A program made the translations under genes and the position numbers. The notes beneath the pieces are model-generated. The model worked only from the letters and a program-made list of their open reading frames with translations, was not told where the DNA came from and did not search any database. From Siphonodentalium dalli (lineage: Eukaryota > Mollusca > Scaphopoda > Gadilida > Siphonodentaliidae), in contig CP136065.1 of assembly GCA_032622095.1 (NCBI GenBank), positions 214,996,151-215,060,150 on the forward strand: a stretch of 64,000 bases of DNA. The letters run 5' to 3'. Positions 43,486-55,152 of the stretch are shown in pieces; position 1 is the first letter of the stretch; every line of letters starts with the position of its first letter.

Positions 43486-44740
43486 AGTTTCGTACTTGCG
43501 GAGTTCCATCGAATCCCCGAATGATATATTGCACGTAGTACATGTGTGTGTGGCTTCCTCGATGCAAACCTTGCTGTGTCGATTTCTGATGTCCTTTGAA
43601 CTAACGGTTTTGTTGCACCCTCTGCAAACAAGTGGATAGCTTTTTGTATGTCGGTTCACGTGTGACTGGAGGAGATTTGGTTGATAAATGTCCTTCCATA
43701 TCCTTCAAACGGGCAACATTGTTTTAATGCTTCGTTGTGTATTTTGTAATGTTGTGTGAACGCGGATAGACTGGATAACATCACACCACACTTCTCGCAG
43801 AGACAATTACTTTACTCGTATTTAAATTCGCGCAGTACTATGTTTCGCTCAGTTTTGAATTCACGCACTTTGAATTCGCGCACCAATCTGCGCGAATTCA
43901 AAACTGACAAAAATATTTTCGTAAATGGATTTGATGACAGTTTGAGATCTTAATCGTCACTGAAGATATGTGTGCACATTAAACACCATCACGACGGCTT
44001 TACATCGTGCATAAATTAACATAACTGCATCATCAATGTGTTGTGAAGACTGGTGTTTATACGCCCCAAATTATTATTCTGATATTGAAATAGTTATATA
44101 CATAATTTAAATGAACTCAAAGAAGTAAACTGACACCACGTATAGAAAATGGTGTCGCGCTAGCTTTGTGAAAACGGCGACGTGCTTTCGTGCACCTTCA
44201 GTCTGCAATATGTGTATTTCAACATCAATGATGTTACCATGATTTGTTGCTATATAATTTTGTCATACATGTATATAGCATTAATAGTTTACACGTGGTT
44301 GTCCGCATGTAAATTATAGTACTACAAGCCTATATATTCGGTCCAAACTTCCGCAATGTATATACAATGTATGTACTTCGTCGACATATATAGCCTTCTT
44401 ATTTCCCTGTGGTTTGGTCTAAACTCATGAGTCGTACTATTTTTCGCTCAGTTTGAAATTCGCACAACGACGGGTGCGCGAAAAATATTACTGCGCGAAT
44501 TTAAATACGAGTAAGGTATGGTGGTGGCCAGATCTTTGAGCCCTGAATTCATCGCTCGACGACATTGGCTTGTCTTTTATATGAGAAAGTGAATGTTGCC
44601 GTAATGATTGCAGTTTTTTTATTTCTTCCCACATTCGTGGCACTGCTACCAGCACCACCCAGAAGGTGGGATCACTGGGGAAGCTAGGCTGTCATCGACT
44701 TCCAGGAATTCGCCTTCAATAGGCACCAATATTTCTCCGT
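43444..44740 (-). pseudogene. C2H2 zinc-finger exon, copy B1, split by MITE
   Basis: Same order as 6887-8198. The copy shows an intact finger half SHVNRHTKSYPLVCRGCNK (43659 downward), which in A is shifted by a 2-nt insertion. The acceptor AG is at 44741-44742. Confidence 0.72.
43810..44516. mobile_element. MITE with TA target duplication, copy in B1
   Basis: 707 bp, the same insertion as 7255-7974, at the same place, with TA at 43808-43809 and 44517-44518. The left TIR has a C-to-T change. The insertion therefore predates the A/B1 duplication. Confidence 0.9.
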
Positions 44741-46274
44741 CTGAAAATGAAAAATAGGAATTTATACCGTCTCATTCATGGCTATTGTTTATATATGGGG
44801 GGGGTGCAAATGTAATTTTGAGAACTTATCATGTGAAGGTAAATATTTCTGAGAGAAAAAACGCGTCCGTCGTTACAAATTTTCGCGTCCAGTTACTTTC
44901 CCAGATAAAATTCAACGGGTCCTCGTTACTACCAAAGTTGCTGGAAACGCGAATAAAAGTCCACTTTACTTGCATCTATAGCAATCCTGAAAAATCTACG
45001 GTATGTTATATATGTGAATGGTACACACATCATCCGGCACGACAACATGTATTCGGGAGGAGTTTTCGTATTTCTGAATTTTCATTAGTTATTTGAACAT
45101 AATTTCTTCGATAAATCGAAACCTCATAGTTTAGTGTCACAAATGATGCTAAAATATATAATCCAGCATGACATAACAACTTGTAATTGGAGAACAACTA
45201 TTGTTAACGATAGTAATACAACAAAATCGTCTGCTGAAACCGACAAGGTATTATAAAAACGATATGTGTCACGCTGGTCATCCGTGTAACGAGGACCCGG
45301 ATAAGTAACGACGGACGCGACTTCCATGTGAAGAAATTGTCTCGGGCTGGTCAAGAAAAACGGTGAGTAAATGCCTTTAAAATTAATCTACCTATGTGTT
45401 AGTGTGCGTAGTGTTTTGGGACAATATTAGTCTAAATCGGTGCGTGCTAAATTGATGCCAACGTGTCCACAATTAATGTATAAAGAGGAAAGTTATTGCA
45501 AAATCCTGAAATTGCACGCAAATTGACCCAATATATAATGTTATCACGTGCAAATCTGAACAATTCATGACGTTCAGGTATCGCCGGGATCCCTGTCATT
45601 GAAATATAAGCAACACAGCCATCGCCAAGCAACCAGTTTCTAGCAATTCGAATATTTAACATTATCAACGAGTAACGAGGACCCGTTATCCTGTAACGTT
45701 GGACGCGCTTTAGAAATCACATTGAGTAACCGCAGACGCGAATATTCCGACAAACAATTTATTTAGAAACATGAATGTTTTGAATGTATAAGGAATCACA
45801 TGTTTATGTGTTTTACCATTATTTGTCACATTGTTAACCATCTGTTTCGCAGCAAATTTTAAACAGACGAAACGTTGTCAGGAACGTTGTCAGGGTGCTT
45901 CCTCTCACCATATTATTCTGTTTCTCGTTGCACAACTAAGAGTGTATATGAATGTTTTCTATCGATAGACACGTGGCTGGGTGGATTTCGGACCATATAG
46001 CCGTCGGCGACATATTATCACTCAAGCTAATATGGGACCCTGATGCAAATTACACGTGTGTGGAGATCACTAACCATGCCAGCAGGCATGTTGTGATATT
46101 GAAACAGTAAATTTGTTGTTGAACATTTCAGGTCTTATAGAATGTCCAAACCATACGAGACTTGTTAAGTTATCGATTTATTATAACCAGTGTGAGATTT
46201 GAGAGATTAGATGGAAAATTCCAAGGGGTCGCAAATGAAATACAGTTTAATGCTTGCATTCTCTTATTCTACAG

Positions 46275-46804
46275 GAATGGACAACATAACAGCTACCCCA
46301 TTCCGATGTTACACCTGCAAACTGACATTCACCACTTTGGCTGACACGGTTGACCATGCCACCACATCACCCACGAACACGGAATTCAATCTCAACAATA
46401 AAACAGGAAAGTTTGTATATCAAAATATAAGCCACCCAGGAATAATTCCATCGAACAACAGCAAAGAAATAATATTATCCAGCGACAATAACATCATTCA
46501 CCGACATACAAATGCCATAAAGAAAAGAAAAATGACAACGAACAAACAGGACCATCAGTATGAAATAAACAACACCTAAGACCATAAGATCACCAATAAT
46601 AGCAACACAAACAACAACATCGACAACGTCGTTCGTCATGCACACTGCAGCAGCTGCAACTCGGACAGTGCCGAGATCACTAACATCAACAGTGGCAACA
46701 ACACCAGCCCCGATAAAGAACCAGAGTCACTGGATTTCGACACCTTCCGTATGCAGCTTGATAACGTATTACAAACATTATATCGCCGACTGACTGAGTG
46801 TTGA
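46275..46804 (+). pseudogene. Zinc-finger-like Asn-rich exon with one in-frame stop
   Basis: A good acceptor (CTCTTATTCTACAG) ends at 46274. The frame then runs MDNITATPFRCYTCKLTFTT (C-X2-C as in a C2H2 start), a long Asn/Thr/Ser-rich region, a single TAA at 46577-46579, and continues in the same frame through HCSSCNSD and LDFDTFRMQLDNVL to TGA 46802-46804. One point mutation separates it from an open exon of about 176 codons. Unknown family. It replaces the A/B1 plus-strand cargo. Confidence 0.55.
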
Positions 46805-47039
46805 CACACACATATATTTAAAGTTTTTTGTCAACTAATAGCATGGGGAACATTTCCAACGAGCAGGGTAGCATACAACCTTCTACTTGTTGTCAGTTGG
46901 TTCCAGTGCTCCAATACATCTCAGATGAGATATCCGGATATTCTGGCAGACTGGATATCGCCTTTTTCGTGGCAAATTTCTGAGGTTGATGTCTGGGTGT
47001 AGGGGGTCTCGGTGCATTTTAGACAACCCTGACGATAGA

Positions 47040-48302
47040 GGATCTGTATCACACACTTCTCGCAGAGAACATTATGGTGGTGGCCAGAAATGTGAGCCCT
47101 GTATTCGTCACTCGACCGGAATCGTTTATGACAAGATAGTTATACACAACATTGGCTTGTCTTTTATATGAGAAAGTGAATGTTGCCGTAATGATTGCAG
47201 GTTTATATATTTCTTCCACATTCGTGGCACTGATGGTTACCAGCACCAGAAGGCGGTGTCACCGGGAAGCTAGGCTGCTAATTATCGGACCAACGAAATT
47301 AAAGACTAAATTTGTTTTTGTATTATTTATTTCAATAAAATGTGATAAACATGTAACATGGTAACAAAATCAAACACTGGGTGGAATGAATGGTAGCGAT
47401 TGTGAACGTATAAAGTACACAAGTCGTACAAGGAACGAATACTCAACGGAATAGCACTGCTATTATGTCTCGTTACTGACTTACTGTATTTTTGCGGCAA
47501 TAAAAACAGTATGTGACTTTAAGTTGATTGTATGGGTGAAATATGGGTCACAGGCAGCGACAGGCACCCTCATTGGATTCAGCATACTTGAATTATGCTA
47601 GAAAACTTAGTTTCATGTTTTCCCCCAAAATGCCTCTAGGGTTCTAGTATTCCACAAATGTAGCTTTTCCGACCAGACTATATCACAACATGTCATGAAC
47701 ATGCATGTAGCACTGTCTCCAAGTGTGGATATACAAGCCAACAGAAGCTTTCAGGAAAAGAGCGTTCCGTGTTAGTCTATTCCTGATATGGTATAAATAA
47801 AGAGCGTTTATTTGAAAACAGTATTTGTCAGAGCGAATAAATGAGTTTTCTTCTCTGTTTTTTTTTGTATTCTTTGAACAATTATTGTCAATCATCTTGA
47901 ACACAGCTTATGACCAGTGGAAAGAACAACCTTGAATCGGGTACCCCGGAAAACGCTGTCGAGTGGCCTGCCACATTCCAGCCTCGATCGAAGTCTAAGA
48001 CAAATCGATCGAGTCTGATGTTGGATGGTACATCGTTTGTCTGTGGCTCGGAGCACTGAATAGCAGTCGTCTCGTCTGCTTGTCTCTGTGCAGTGGACGT
48101 CGATCTGAGAGAATTCATGGGCGTTGACCTCTAGAAAGGCCAAACCGTCCAAAAACCTGGGCCGAAACAAACAAGTGCAGAAAATTCAGGTGCCGAAACG
48201 TCCAGAAAACCAGGTGCCGAAACGTCCAGGTGCCGAAACGTCCTGCACCCCTGTCATCGACTTCCAGGAATTCGCCTTCAATAGGCACTAATATTTCTCC
48301 GC
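47040..48302 (-). pseudogene. C2H2 zinc-finger exon remnant, copy B2
   Basis: On the minus strand the acceptor CATTTGCAG precedes 48302 and the first exon part (48302-48253). About 970 bp of unrelated sequence intervene. The exon then resumes with PSGAGNHQCHECG (47250-47215), LRQHSLSH and GHHHN-LCEKC (to about 47050). The MITE site is empty. Fingers after LCEKC are lost. Confidence 0.65.
47280..48252. other. Insertion in B2 zinc-finger remnant, with 17-bp minisatellite
   Basis: Unrelated to A and B1. No gene recognised. It ends in a short tandem repeat CCAGGTGCCGAAACGTC (about 48150-48245). Confidence 0.5.
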
Positions 48303-49037
48303 CTGCAAATGAAAAATAGGAATTTATAAATAAAAATGGCTATTGTTTATGTAATGGGTGCAAATGTAATTTTGAGAACTTTTAGGAGTGTTTGGTTTGT
48401 TTCAAGGGGGTACAGTTGGAAAAATCCAGATCGACATGCATCACCCGCCCGAAAGGAGACGATAAGGACACGCCCCGGTGTGTTATAGTATATTTCCCAA
48501 TATGTTGTGCAAAAATTAAATCTGATTATTAATTGGACATATCCTAAATATTTTACCTTTATTGTTTTTCAAACATTACCATATATGCCCATGATATATC
48601 ATGTGAAGGTAGATATTTCTCAGAAACAAAAACGCGTCCGTCGTTACAAATTTTCGCGTCCAGTTACTTTCCCACAGAAAATTCAACGGGTCCTCGTTAC
48701 TTTCCAAAGTTGCTGGAAACGCGAATAAAAGTCCATTTTACTTGCATCTGTAGCAATCCTGAAATTTCTACGGTATGTTATATATGTGAACGGTACACAC
48801 ATCATCCGGCATGACAACATATATTAGAGAGGAGGTTTCGTATTTCTGAATTTTCATTAGTTATTTGAACATATTTTCTTCGATAAATCGAAACCTCATA
48901 GTTTAGTGTCACAAATGATGCTAAAATGTATAATCCAGCATGACATAACAAGTTGTAATTGGAGAACCAACTATTGTTAACGATAATAATAGAACAAAAT
49001 CGTCTGCTGAAACCGACAAGGTATTATAATAACGATC

Positions 49038-49237
49038 TGTGTGTACCTACCTGAAGTCATCGCTCGTGGAAATCATGAGGGACTAGTCGCGTCCGTCGTT
49101 ACTTATCCGGGTCCTCGTTACACGGATGACCAGCGTGTGTGTGTACCTACCTGAACTCATCGCTCGTGGAAAGCATGAGTGATTAGTCGCGTCCGTCGTT
49201 ACATATCCGGGTCCTCGTTACACGGATGACTAGCGTG
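49038..49237. repeat. 100-bp terminal unit duplicated in tandem
   Basis: The right end of B2, including the whole right TIR, occurs twice with an exact 100-bp period (49038-49137, 49138-49237). Confidence 0.9.
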
Positions 49238-49591
49238 CTCACATATGGTAACACATAAACGGTGGTCCACGTAATGCCCAACAACATATCGACTTTGTCA
49301 TACATGATTGTAACTAGGTCAACTAAGCGGAGCTCATCACAAGATGCACGATCAAAAGCATACCCAATAGTCAGAAATGGTAACGCCACAAAGATCATAT
49401 TATTAGCCATAAATATAAATTATAATATAAATATAGCATAAACTAGCTTTTAAATTCCATCTGTGAAATTTGGATACTTCCATATATCAAGTTTTCCCGT
49501 TTCTCGTGTTATACATTACATTATTCAAACTGTCTTTTTTTATTACACTAGCTGGTGTGCCCGACATCGTCCGGGCATCTGATTTCCTGCG

Positions 49592-49968
49592 CGATTTGAC
49601 CTTGAATTGATTATTTTGAAAGTCAAGGTCAGGTCGGCGTCACGATTTGACCCGTCCAAACCACTCCCGGACAAAAGTACTCATAGGTATCAAATTTCGT
49701 CGAAATCCATCCGTTTTACCAGATTTGACCTTTGATTGACCATATTGAAGGTCAAGGTCACACCGGGGCCACGATTTGACCCGTTCAAAACACTCCGCGG
49801 ACAAAAGTATCCCTGGGTATAAACTTTCGTCGAAATCCGTCCGTTTTTCCCGATTTGACCTTGAATTGACCATTTCGAATGTCAAGGTCAGGTCGAGGTC
49901 ACGATTTGATCCGTCCAAAACACTTCCCGGACACAAGTACCCCTAAGTATCAAATTTCGTCGGAGTCT
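49592..49968. repeat. 129-bp tandem repeat, three units (copy B)
   Basis: Counterpart of 9402-9907 with one unit fewer. Each unit has the TGACCTTGA / TCAAGGTCA arrangement. Confidence 0.85.
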
Positions 49969-51458
49969 ATGGAAAGCCGAAGGGTCATATGCTAGTTGCT
50001 AATTGCTAGTTGCTAGTTATACGACGCACGACTTGACGCGGTTTTTTCAGGGTGTTTCAAACTGGGAGATAGAATTATTCGGCATTTCAAATGGTGATGA
50101 ATTATAGTATTTTATTCATATTTTATAGCATAAATTGTTATTAAAACCGTATATACCATAAAAAAAAATCGACGACTCGAAAATTAAGTGGGGCGTTAAA
50201 GTCAATACAAAGTCACAATTGCAGTTAGGTTCATCTCATACTCGTCTATTCAGCGATATTCTGCTACGCAGTTTGTTATAGCCTCCAGTATTCATTAAGC
50301 GTTATAGCCCCACTGTTATAATCCGCCTTTAGCTGGCGTATTCCTGCATCTGAGATTATTGAGATATTACGTCACACGTAATGACATTAAATCACATGGA
50401 AACATAGCTATAACGTCATACGTAATGACATTAAATCTAAAAAAAAACCCGCGAAAACAAAACAAAATCCCATTTATTGTTTAATGTTTTAAGTTATTTC
50501 CTTCATTAAAAGAATCTTCGTGATAATGAACCCTCTCAATACTTTAGAATATAGAATTAACCTTAAAATAACAAAAACCTTCGGAATAGAGACCCTTCGC
50601 AATAGCAAACATTGAGAATAGAGAACATTCGGAATAGTGGACCTTCGGAATAGTGAACCTTCGGAATAGAGACATGCCCCCCAACATTCATAGTATATGC
50701 CCAGAGTTCAAAGGTATGGGCCCATAAATTTCTAAAATTGGCCCTAAAACTATTGAACCCCAAATTGGAGCCCGCGCAGAACAAAACTTAAGTCAACTGT
50801 GCCTGTGTCACGTAATGACATTAAATCTCAAGATAACCCGCGAAAACAAAACAAAATCACATTTATTGTTTAATGTTTTAAGTTATTTCCTTCAAAAAAA
50901 GAATCTTCGTGATAATGAACCCTCTCAATACTCTAGAATATAGAATTAACCTTAAAATAACAAAAACCTTCGGAATAGAGAACGTTCGGAATAGCGAACC
51001 TTCGGAATAGTAAACCTTCGGAAAAACGAACATTGAGAATAGAGAACCTTCTGAATAGTGGACCTTCGGAATAGCGAACCTTCGGAATAGAGACATGCCC
51101 CCCAACATTCATATTATATGCCCAGAGTTCAAAGGTATGGGCCCATAAATTTCTAAAATTGGCCCTTAAAATATTGAACTCCAAATTGGAGCCCGCGCAG
51201 AACAAAACTTAAGTCAACTGTACCTGTGTCATGTCCCAATGCAGGAGGGTCCACATATACCGCAACATTCATATTATATGCCAAGAATTCAAAGGTATGG
51301 TCCCATAAATATTTTCTAAGATTGGCCCTTAAAATATTGAACCCCAAATTGGAGAAAAACCTAAGTCAGCTATACCTGTGACATGTCCCATTGATTTTGA
51401 TTATAGTATAACTAGCAACCAGCAATTAGCAACTAGCATGTCCCCTTCAACTTTCCAT
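49969..51458. mobile_element. 1.5-kb TIR element (copy B) with empty retroelement site
   Basis: Uninterrupted counterpart of 9908-27028. The ends are inverted copies rich in GCTAGTTGC. The sequence CCAGTATTCATT at 50285-50296 is the pre-insertion state of the LTR element site, with a single GTAT (50288-50291). The interior has the 425-bp duplication and 15-bp minisatellite. Confidence 0.85.
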
Positions 51459-51981
51459 CTTTGATTATCACACGATCGCATGCTTTCCAAATGGTGTTTA
51501 TAATATCAATATCCAGCACATGTGCTAATATGTGTCGGACTATCGTGACTCTATCGGTACGGTTTACTCAAGTACGAGAATACCTATATACCCATAATGC
51601 ATTCGCCCATTGGTCCACGGGTTATTAAAATTTCCAAAACAGATTACACCCGTGGCGTAAACTAGGCATTCAGGAACGTATGCAGCGTGTGTTCTCCTCT
51701 TGCGCCTCATAAATGAATTTCAATCTCTAAATCACACGAAAATATTGGCGTTCTAGAATCTATCTACGAATGTACGCTTAATTATAGTCTTAATATATAT
51801 TATTATATATCATGTATGTTTGAAAATGATATAGACCCGCGTAGTACCTCAAAGCCAGTCAATAACTTGTAGAAGTTAACGGTTTATATATCCCTCTAAG
51901 ATGCCTGTGTTCTCCACGGGCCTGAGTTATAAACATTAAGACTAACAAAAAGATGTTTATATAGACATTCTACCCACAATT
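51459..51981. other. End of duplication B and unique sequence
   Basis: A/B similarity ends at about 51802. No gene. Confidence 0.5.
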
Positions 51982-53009
51982 TTTTTAATTTTTTTTAAAT
52001 AATTTTTATTTCCAAAATATAATACATATAATCTCACAACATCAAAAATGTAAATCATTTTATAATAGGTCACATTATTAATCAAAATTAGATATGATTC
52101 GATTAATATATTTCGGTTTTTCAGATGAGAGAGGGGAGTGACAGATGAGTCGGAGAAAGCACGAGAAAGAGAGAGATAGATTTAGAGGAGAGGGATTATA
52201 GAAAGAGAAGAGAGAGAGAGTGTGTTGGTGGCGTAGAGACTGGTGTACAATTTTATGTATACATTTAAGGTTGCATAAGTTCACGAGTTGTGTTTTGCCT
52301 CTGGTTTGAAAATGTTGTATATATAAAGTAGCTGCACGTTCAGCAAATGACAGGACAGTCTTGGGAGTTTTATAGACGAAAACTGGACTTAGTCATTCAG
52401 CAATCCTTTCCATTCTAACCAACGATGGCTAAAATTGAAGTATTTACATTTTTGATGGAAACTTGCTTTCTCAACATTGTAGTGATTTTTCAAATCTTTT
52501 TTAATGCCGACTAAGGTTGGGATTTCATTTCTCATTTTGGACCGATATATGAAATACTTTATAAAGATAAGAAGGAAGTGCAAAAAGCCGTCCTCTGAGC
52601 TCTCAACTGATTTCCCTACTAGTATCAGTTGAGGTGATATCGTGAAAGGCATTCCTGTTTTCTCATGTACCCACTGTTTTATATCTCTCCATAGTGTTTT
52701 TATAACTGGGCATTCATAAAAAATATGACTTACTGTCTCCGAGCCAGCGCAACCAAACGAACACAAATCGTCGTCAGTTATTTTTGCCTTTTTCAATAAG
52801 GATTTGGTTCCAATGATTCTAGTGTTGATCCGGTATTGAAACTACCTATATTTGGTTTCGGTGCAACATTTAAATGGATTGGAGAACGCGTCTTTCCACC
52901 AATCAACATCTAAGTCTTGTTTGAAATAAGTGTTCCATTTCCCGATGAGATTTATATTTACATTATCTTCTACTAGGGTCTTATAAATCGCATTAGAAGG
53001 TTTTGTTAT
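51982..53009 (-). mobile_element. 5'-truncated L1/Tx1-like LINE insertion with 11-bp target duplication
   Basis: Flanked by TACCCACAATT at 51971-51981 and 53010-53020. The left end is T-rich (poly-A tail of a minus-strand copy). The frame 52796-52389 encodes the C-terminal domain of an L1/Tx1-type ORF2 (DDLCSFGCAGSETVSHIFYE, then WLEWKGLLND), and further coding up to 53008 includes DVDWWKDAFSNPF, broken by one stop. Endonuclease and RT are absent, as is usual after incomplete reverse transcription. Confidence 0.85.
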
Positions 53010-53210
53010 TACCCACAATTATGATCGGATTATGAATTATAGTATATTACCAACCGTAGATATGAATTTTAGGATGTATTCATGATTTCAGGATGCTTTT
53101 ACGAAACTTATCTCAAGTTGTATTTATAGTGTGTAAACACATGTTTGTAACACGATTTGATGCTTGTACATAATTATGTATGCTCAAAATCCACTACAAT
53201 CTTCGTGGTG

Positions 53211-53423
53211 CAGTAATGCCCTAAGTGATCGACTCCTTGAACACGGCGGAATTGTGGGTGACTTTTCGGGATTTGGTCAGAGGTATGGCTTGTTGCCATT
53301 CATCGGAAACCTCTCAGGGAGAGCTTTCCGATGAATGGCAACAGGCCATATTTCCGACTAGGTCCTGAAGGGTTGCCCATAGTTCTGCTGTGTTTAGGGA
53401 GTCGATTACTTAGGGCATTACTG
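53211..53423. mobile_element. 213-bp fold-back MITE
   Basis: The ends CAGTAATGCCCTAAG and CTTAGGGCATTACTG are inverted copies. Pairing continues to a perfect 19-bp stem (53291-53309 with 53325-53343) and a CTCTC/GAGAG tip with a 3-nt loop. There are a few bulges. No target duplication identified with certainty. Confidence 0.8.
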
Positions 53424-54068
53424 TATGTCATAGAAATATGCCCCATTTATCATGACCTAATTGTAACTTGAGTTTTCGTCCAGTAAAATAAATACTTACA
53501 CCATTTCAGTAGCTAAAATCGAGCATCACACCTAGTGCCACTCACGATGCATATATGGTAGGTAGTTCTAATGCCACCAACAATGCTCGAATTGATTTCA
53601 AAATTCTAGAACTAAAATGTGCTAAATGCGAATCGATCGAAGATGGATAACTCTATCGGTCACCAAAATCTCGATTCTGCCTATGGAGTTACACCACTTG
53701 TTACCTTTGCTTAAATGTTACAGGACACCAATTATTCTACATAGGCGACAGTGTTAACGTCCGGGGCAATGCTCGATTCCTTGTGAATTCAGGAACTTTC
53801 TAACGTAGTCAATTTTGAAGAATGGCTCTTCGGATCCAATTTGACCCAAAACAATTAATAGATACGTGTGGGTTTTCCACCTTTAAATTTACCGCTTTTG
53901 ATACTGCCCTAATTTCGCAGAAAAATTCATCACCAAATTTTCAAACATACCCCCATTAAATGCCAGGTTAATTATTTCACCCACTCTGTATCAATATTCA
54001 TCTAGGTATAATATTTCCATTGTGGCTTTGATTTTTTCTTGATTTTGCATTAATTTTATCCCAATCAT
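53424..54068. other. Unique non-coding sequence
   Basis: No gene or repeat recognised. Confidence 0.5.
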
Positions 54069-54083
54069 AATCAACCATTCAGC

Positions 54084-54779
54084 AGGAACAGGATTTGCGT
54101 GCCCGCCCGAAGGGCGGCACGAGGACGGTGGTGGGCTCATCCGAAGATCTCCCTTACGCCCTGTCTTGAATCTTCTTTGGTATTTTATCTTAACAGTCAG
54201 GCCGCGGATCGGGTGGAGAAGTCTTGATGTCGGGATCGGTCAGCGTCGCAGGTGTCTTGAATCTTGTCTTGAATCTTCACTTGGTCCTTACCTTGTACTT
54301 TTGCCTTGATCTATGCCTTGATCTTTGTCTTGATCTTCTTCTTTGCCTTGTCTCGGCATCTTTGAAAATGCGGGACGATCCAGCGATGATGGCTGGATTG
54401 CGCATTTTCAGTTGGTTGTCCACGCACGGGACCTTCCAATGGAGGCATTGGATTGCGGCCTGCTAAGGGAGTACGGGACGGTCCAGTGATTCCACTGGAC
54501 TGCGTGTTCTCTTCTGTTACCGCCCGGGACGGTCCAATACACCTTATTGGACCGCGGGTCTTTTCCGAAGCGGGATACGGGACGGTCTAGCATAGCCTGC
54601 TTGACTGCGTATCCTAAAACCCGGGACGGTCCAATAAGCCTATTGAACTGCGGGTATTTTCAGCCACAGAGAAGCTGTTTGCGTTGTAAACACTCCCTCG
54701 TGATGTCACTGCCGTCCATTCTCGCCAGTGTACTTTCCGCCAGATCGCGCAGGCGCTCTCTGATGGGTTCCACATCAGC
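54084..54779. mobile_element. GC-rich insert flanked by 15-bp direct repeats
   Basis: AATCAACCATTCAGC occurs at 54069-54083 and 54780-54794, like a target duplication of a LINE-type insertion. The 696 bp between contain CCTTGATCT-like tandem motifs (54160-54355) and a hairpin array (54364-54660). No poly-A tail is seen. A minus-strand frame 54848-54660 (VEPIRERLRDLAESTLARMD) crosses the right repeat, so a coding origin of the region is also possible. Confidence 0.45.
54364..54660. repeat. Array of six two-tier hairpins with paired changes
   Basis: Hairpins at 54364-54409, about 54424-54460, 54468-54511, 54523-54558, 54573-54614 and 54616-54660. Each has an outer stem, an invariant CGGGAC on the 5' side and TGCG-like bases on the 3' side, and an inner stem of 6-9 bp. 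Outer stems differ yet pair (GAAAATGCG/CGCATTTTC, GGATACG/CGTATCC, CCCG/CGGG), as do inner ones (ATCCAGC/GCTGGAT, GTCCAGTG/CACTGGAC, GGTCCAAT/ATTGGACC). Confidence 0.75.
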
Positions 54780-54794
54780 AATCAACCATTCAGC

Positions 54795-55152
54795 TGTCAG
54801 ATGTGATTTTATGCTGACTTGAGTGTGGGTGACAGCACACCAAGGGGGGATTATTTTTTATAATTGGTGTACTATAACCTTAAATGTATATACAAAATTG
54901 AAGTTTGTGGTCTGTCCTGAAGGGCGGGTGGAGGCCATTCAAAATGGCGCCCACATGCCGGACTATTTGTATTGTTATATCATTTGTACATAGATATGTT
55001 ATTACCTACAACCCCCCGTCAGAGTGTGTCTGCTGAAACTGGTGTCACTTGTATTGTGTATACACATCATACTATATCTGCAATACATAGATATTTGTTA
55101 CTAATCTATTGCATGGAGATTGGCCGATACGTCTGCGTACTTGTACTTTCCT
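54795..55152. other. Sequence between hairpin array and LINE endonuclease
   Basis: Possibly the 5' UTR of the LINE that starts at 55153. Carries AAAATGGCGCCCACATG (about 54940), similar to YY1-type sites in LINE leaders. No gene. Confidence 0.4.

Larger units (their letters stand above)
41229..45258. mobile_element. TIR-bounded unit, copy B1, right end missing
   Basis: Collinear with 4618-9028. The left TIR starts CACGCTGGTCGTCCGTGTAA. About 200 bp (8287-8487 of A) are deleted near 44828. The last 100 bp including the right TIR are missing: at 45258-45270 the sequence jumps directly into the left TIR of B2. Confidence 0.7.
45270..49237. mobile_element. TIR-bounded unit, copy B2, different cargo
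   Basis: Full left TIR (45270-45322, CACGCTGGTCATCCGTGTAA...) and right TIR ending 49237. Ends match A and B1, but the plus-strand cargo (46150-46990) is different and the MITE is absent. It is more diverged from A than B1 is on the left side, whereas its right flank matches that of A. Confidence 0.7.
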
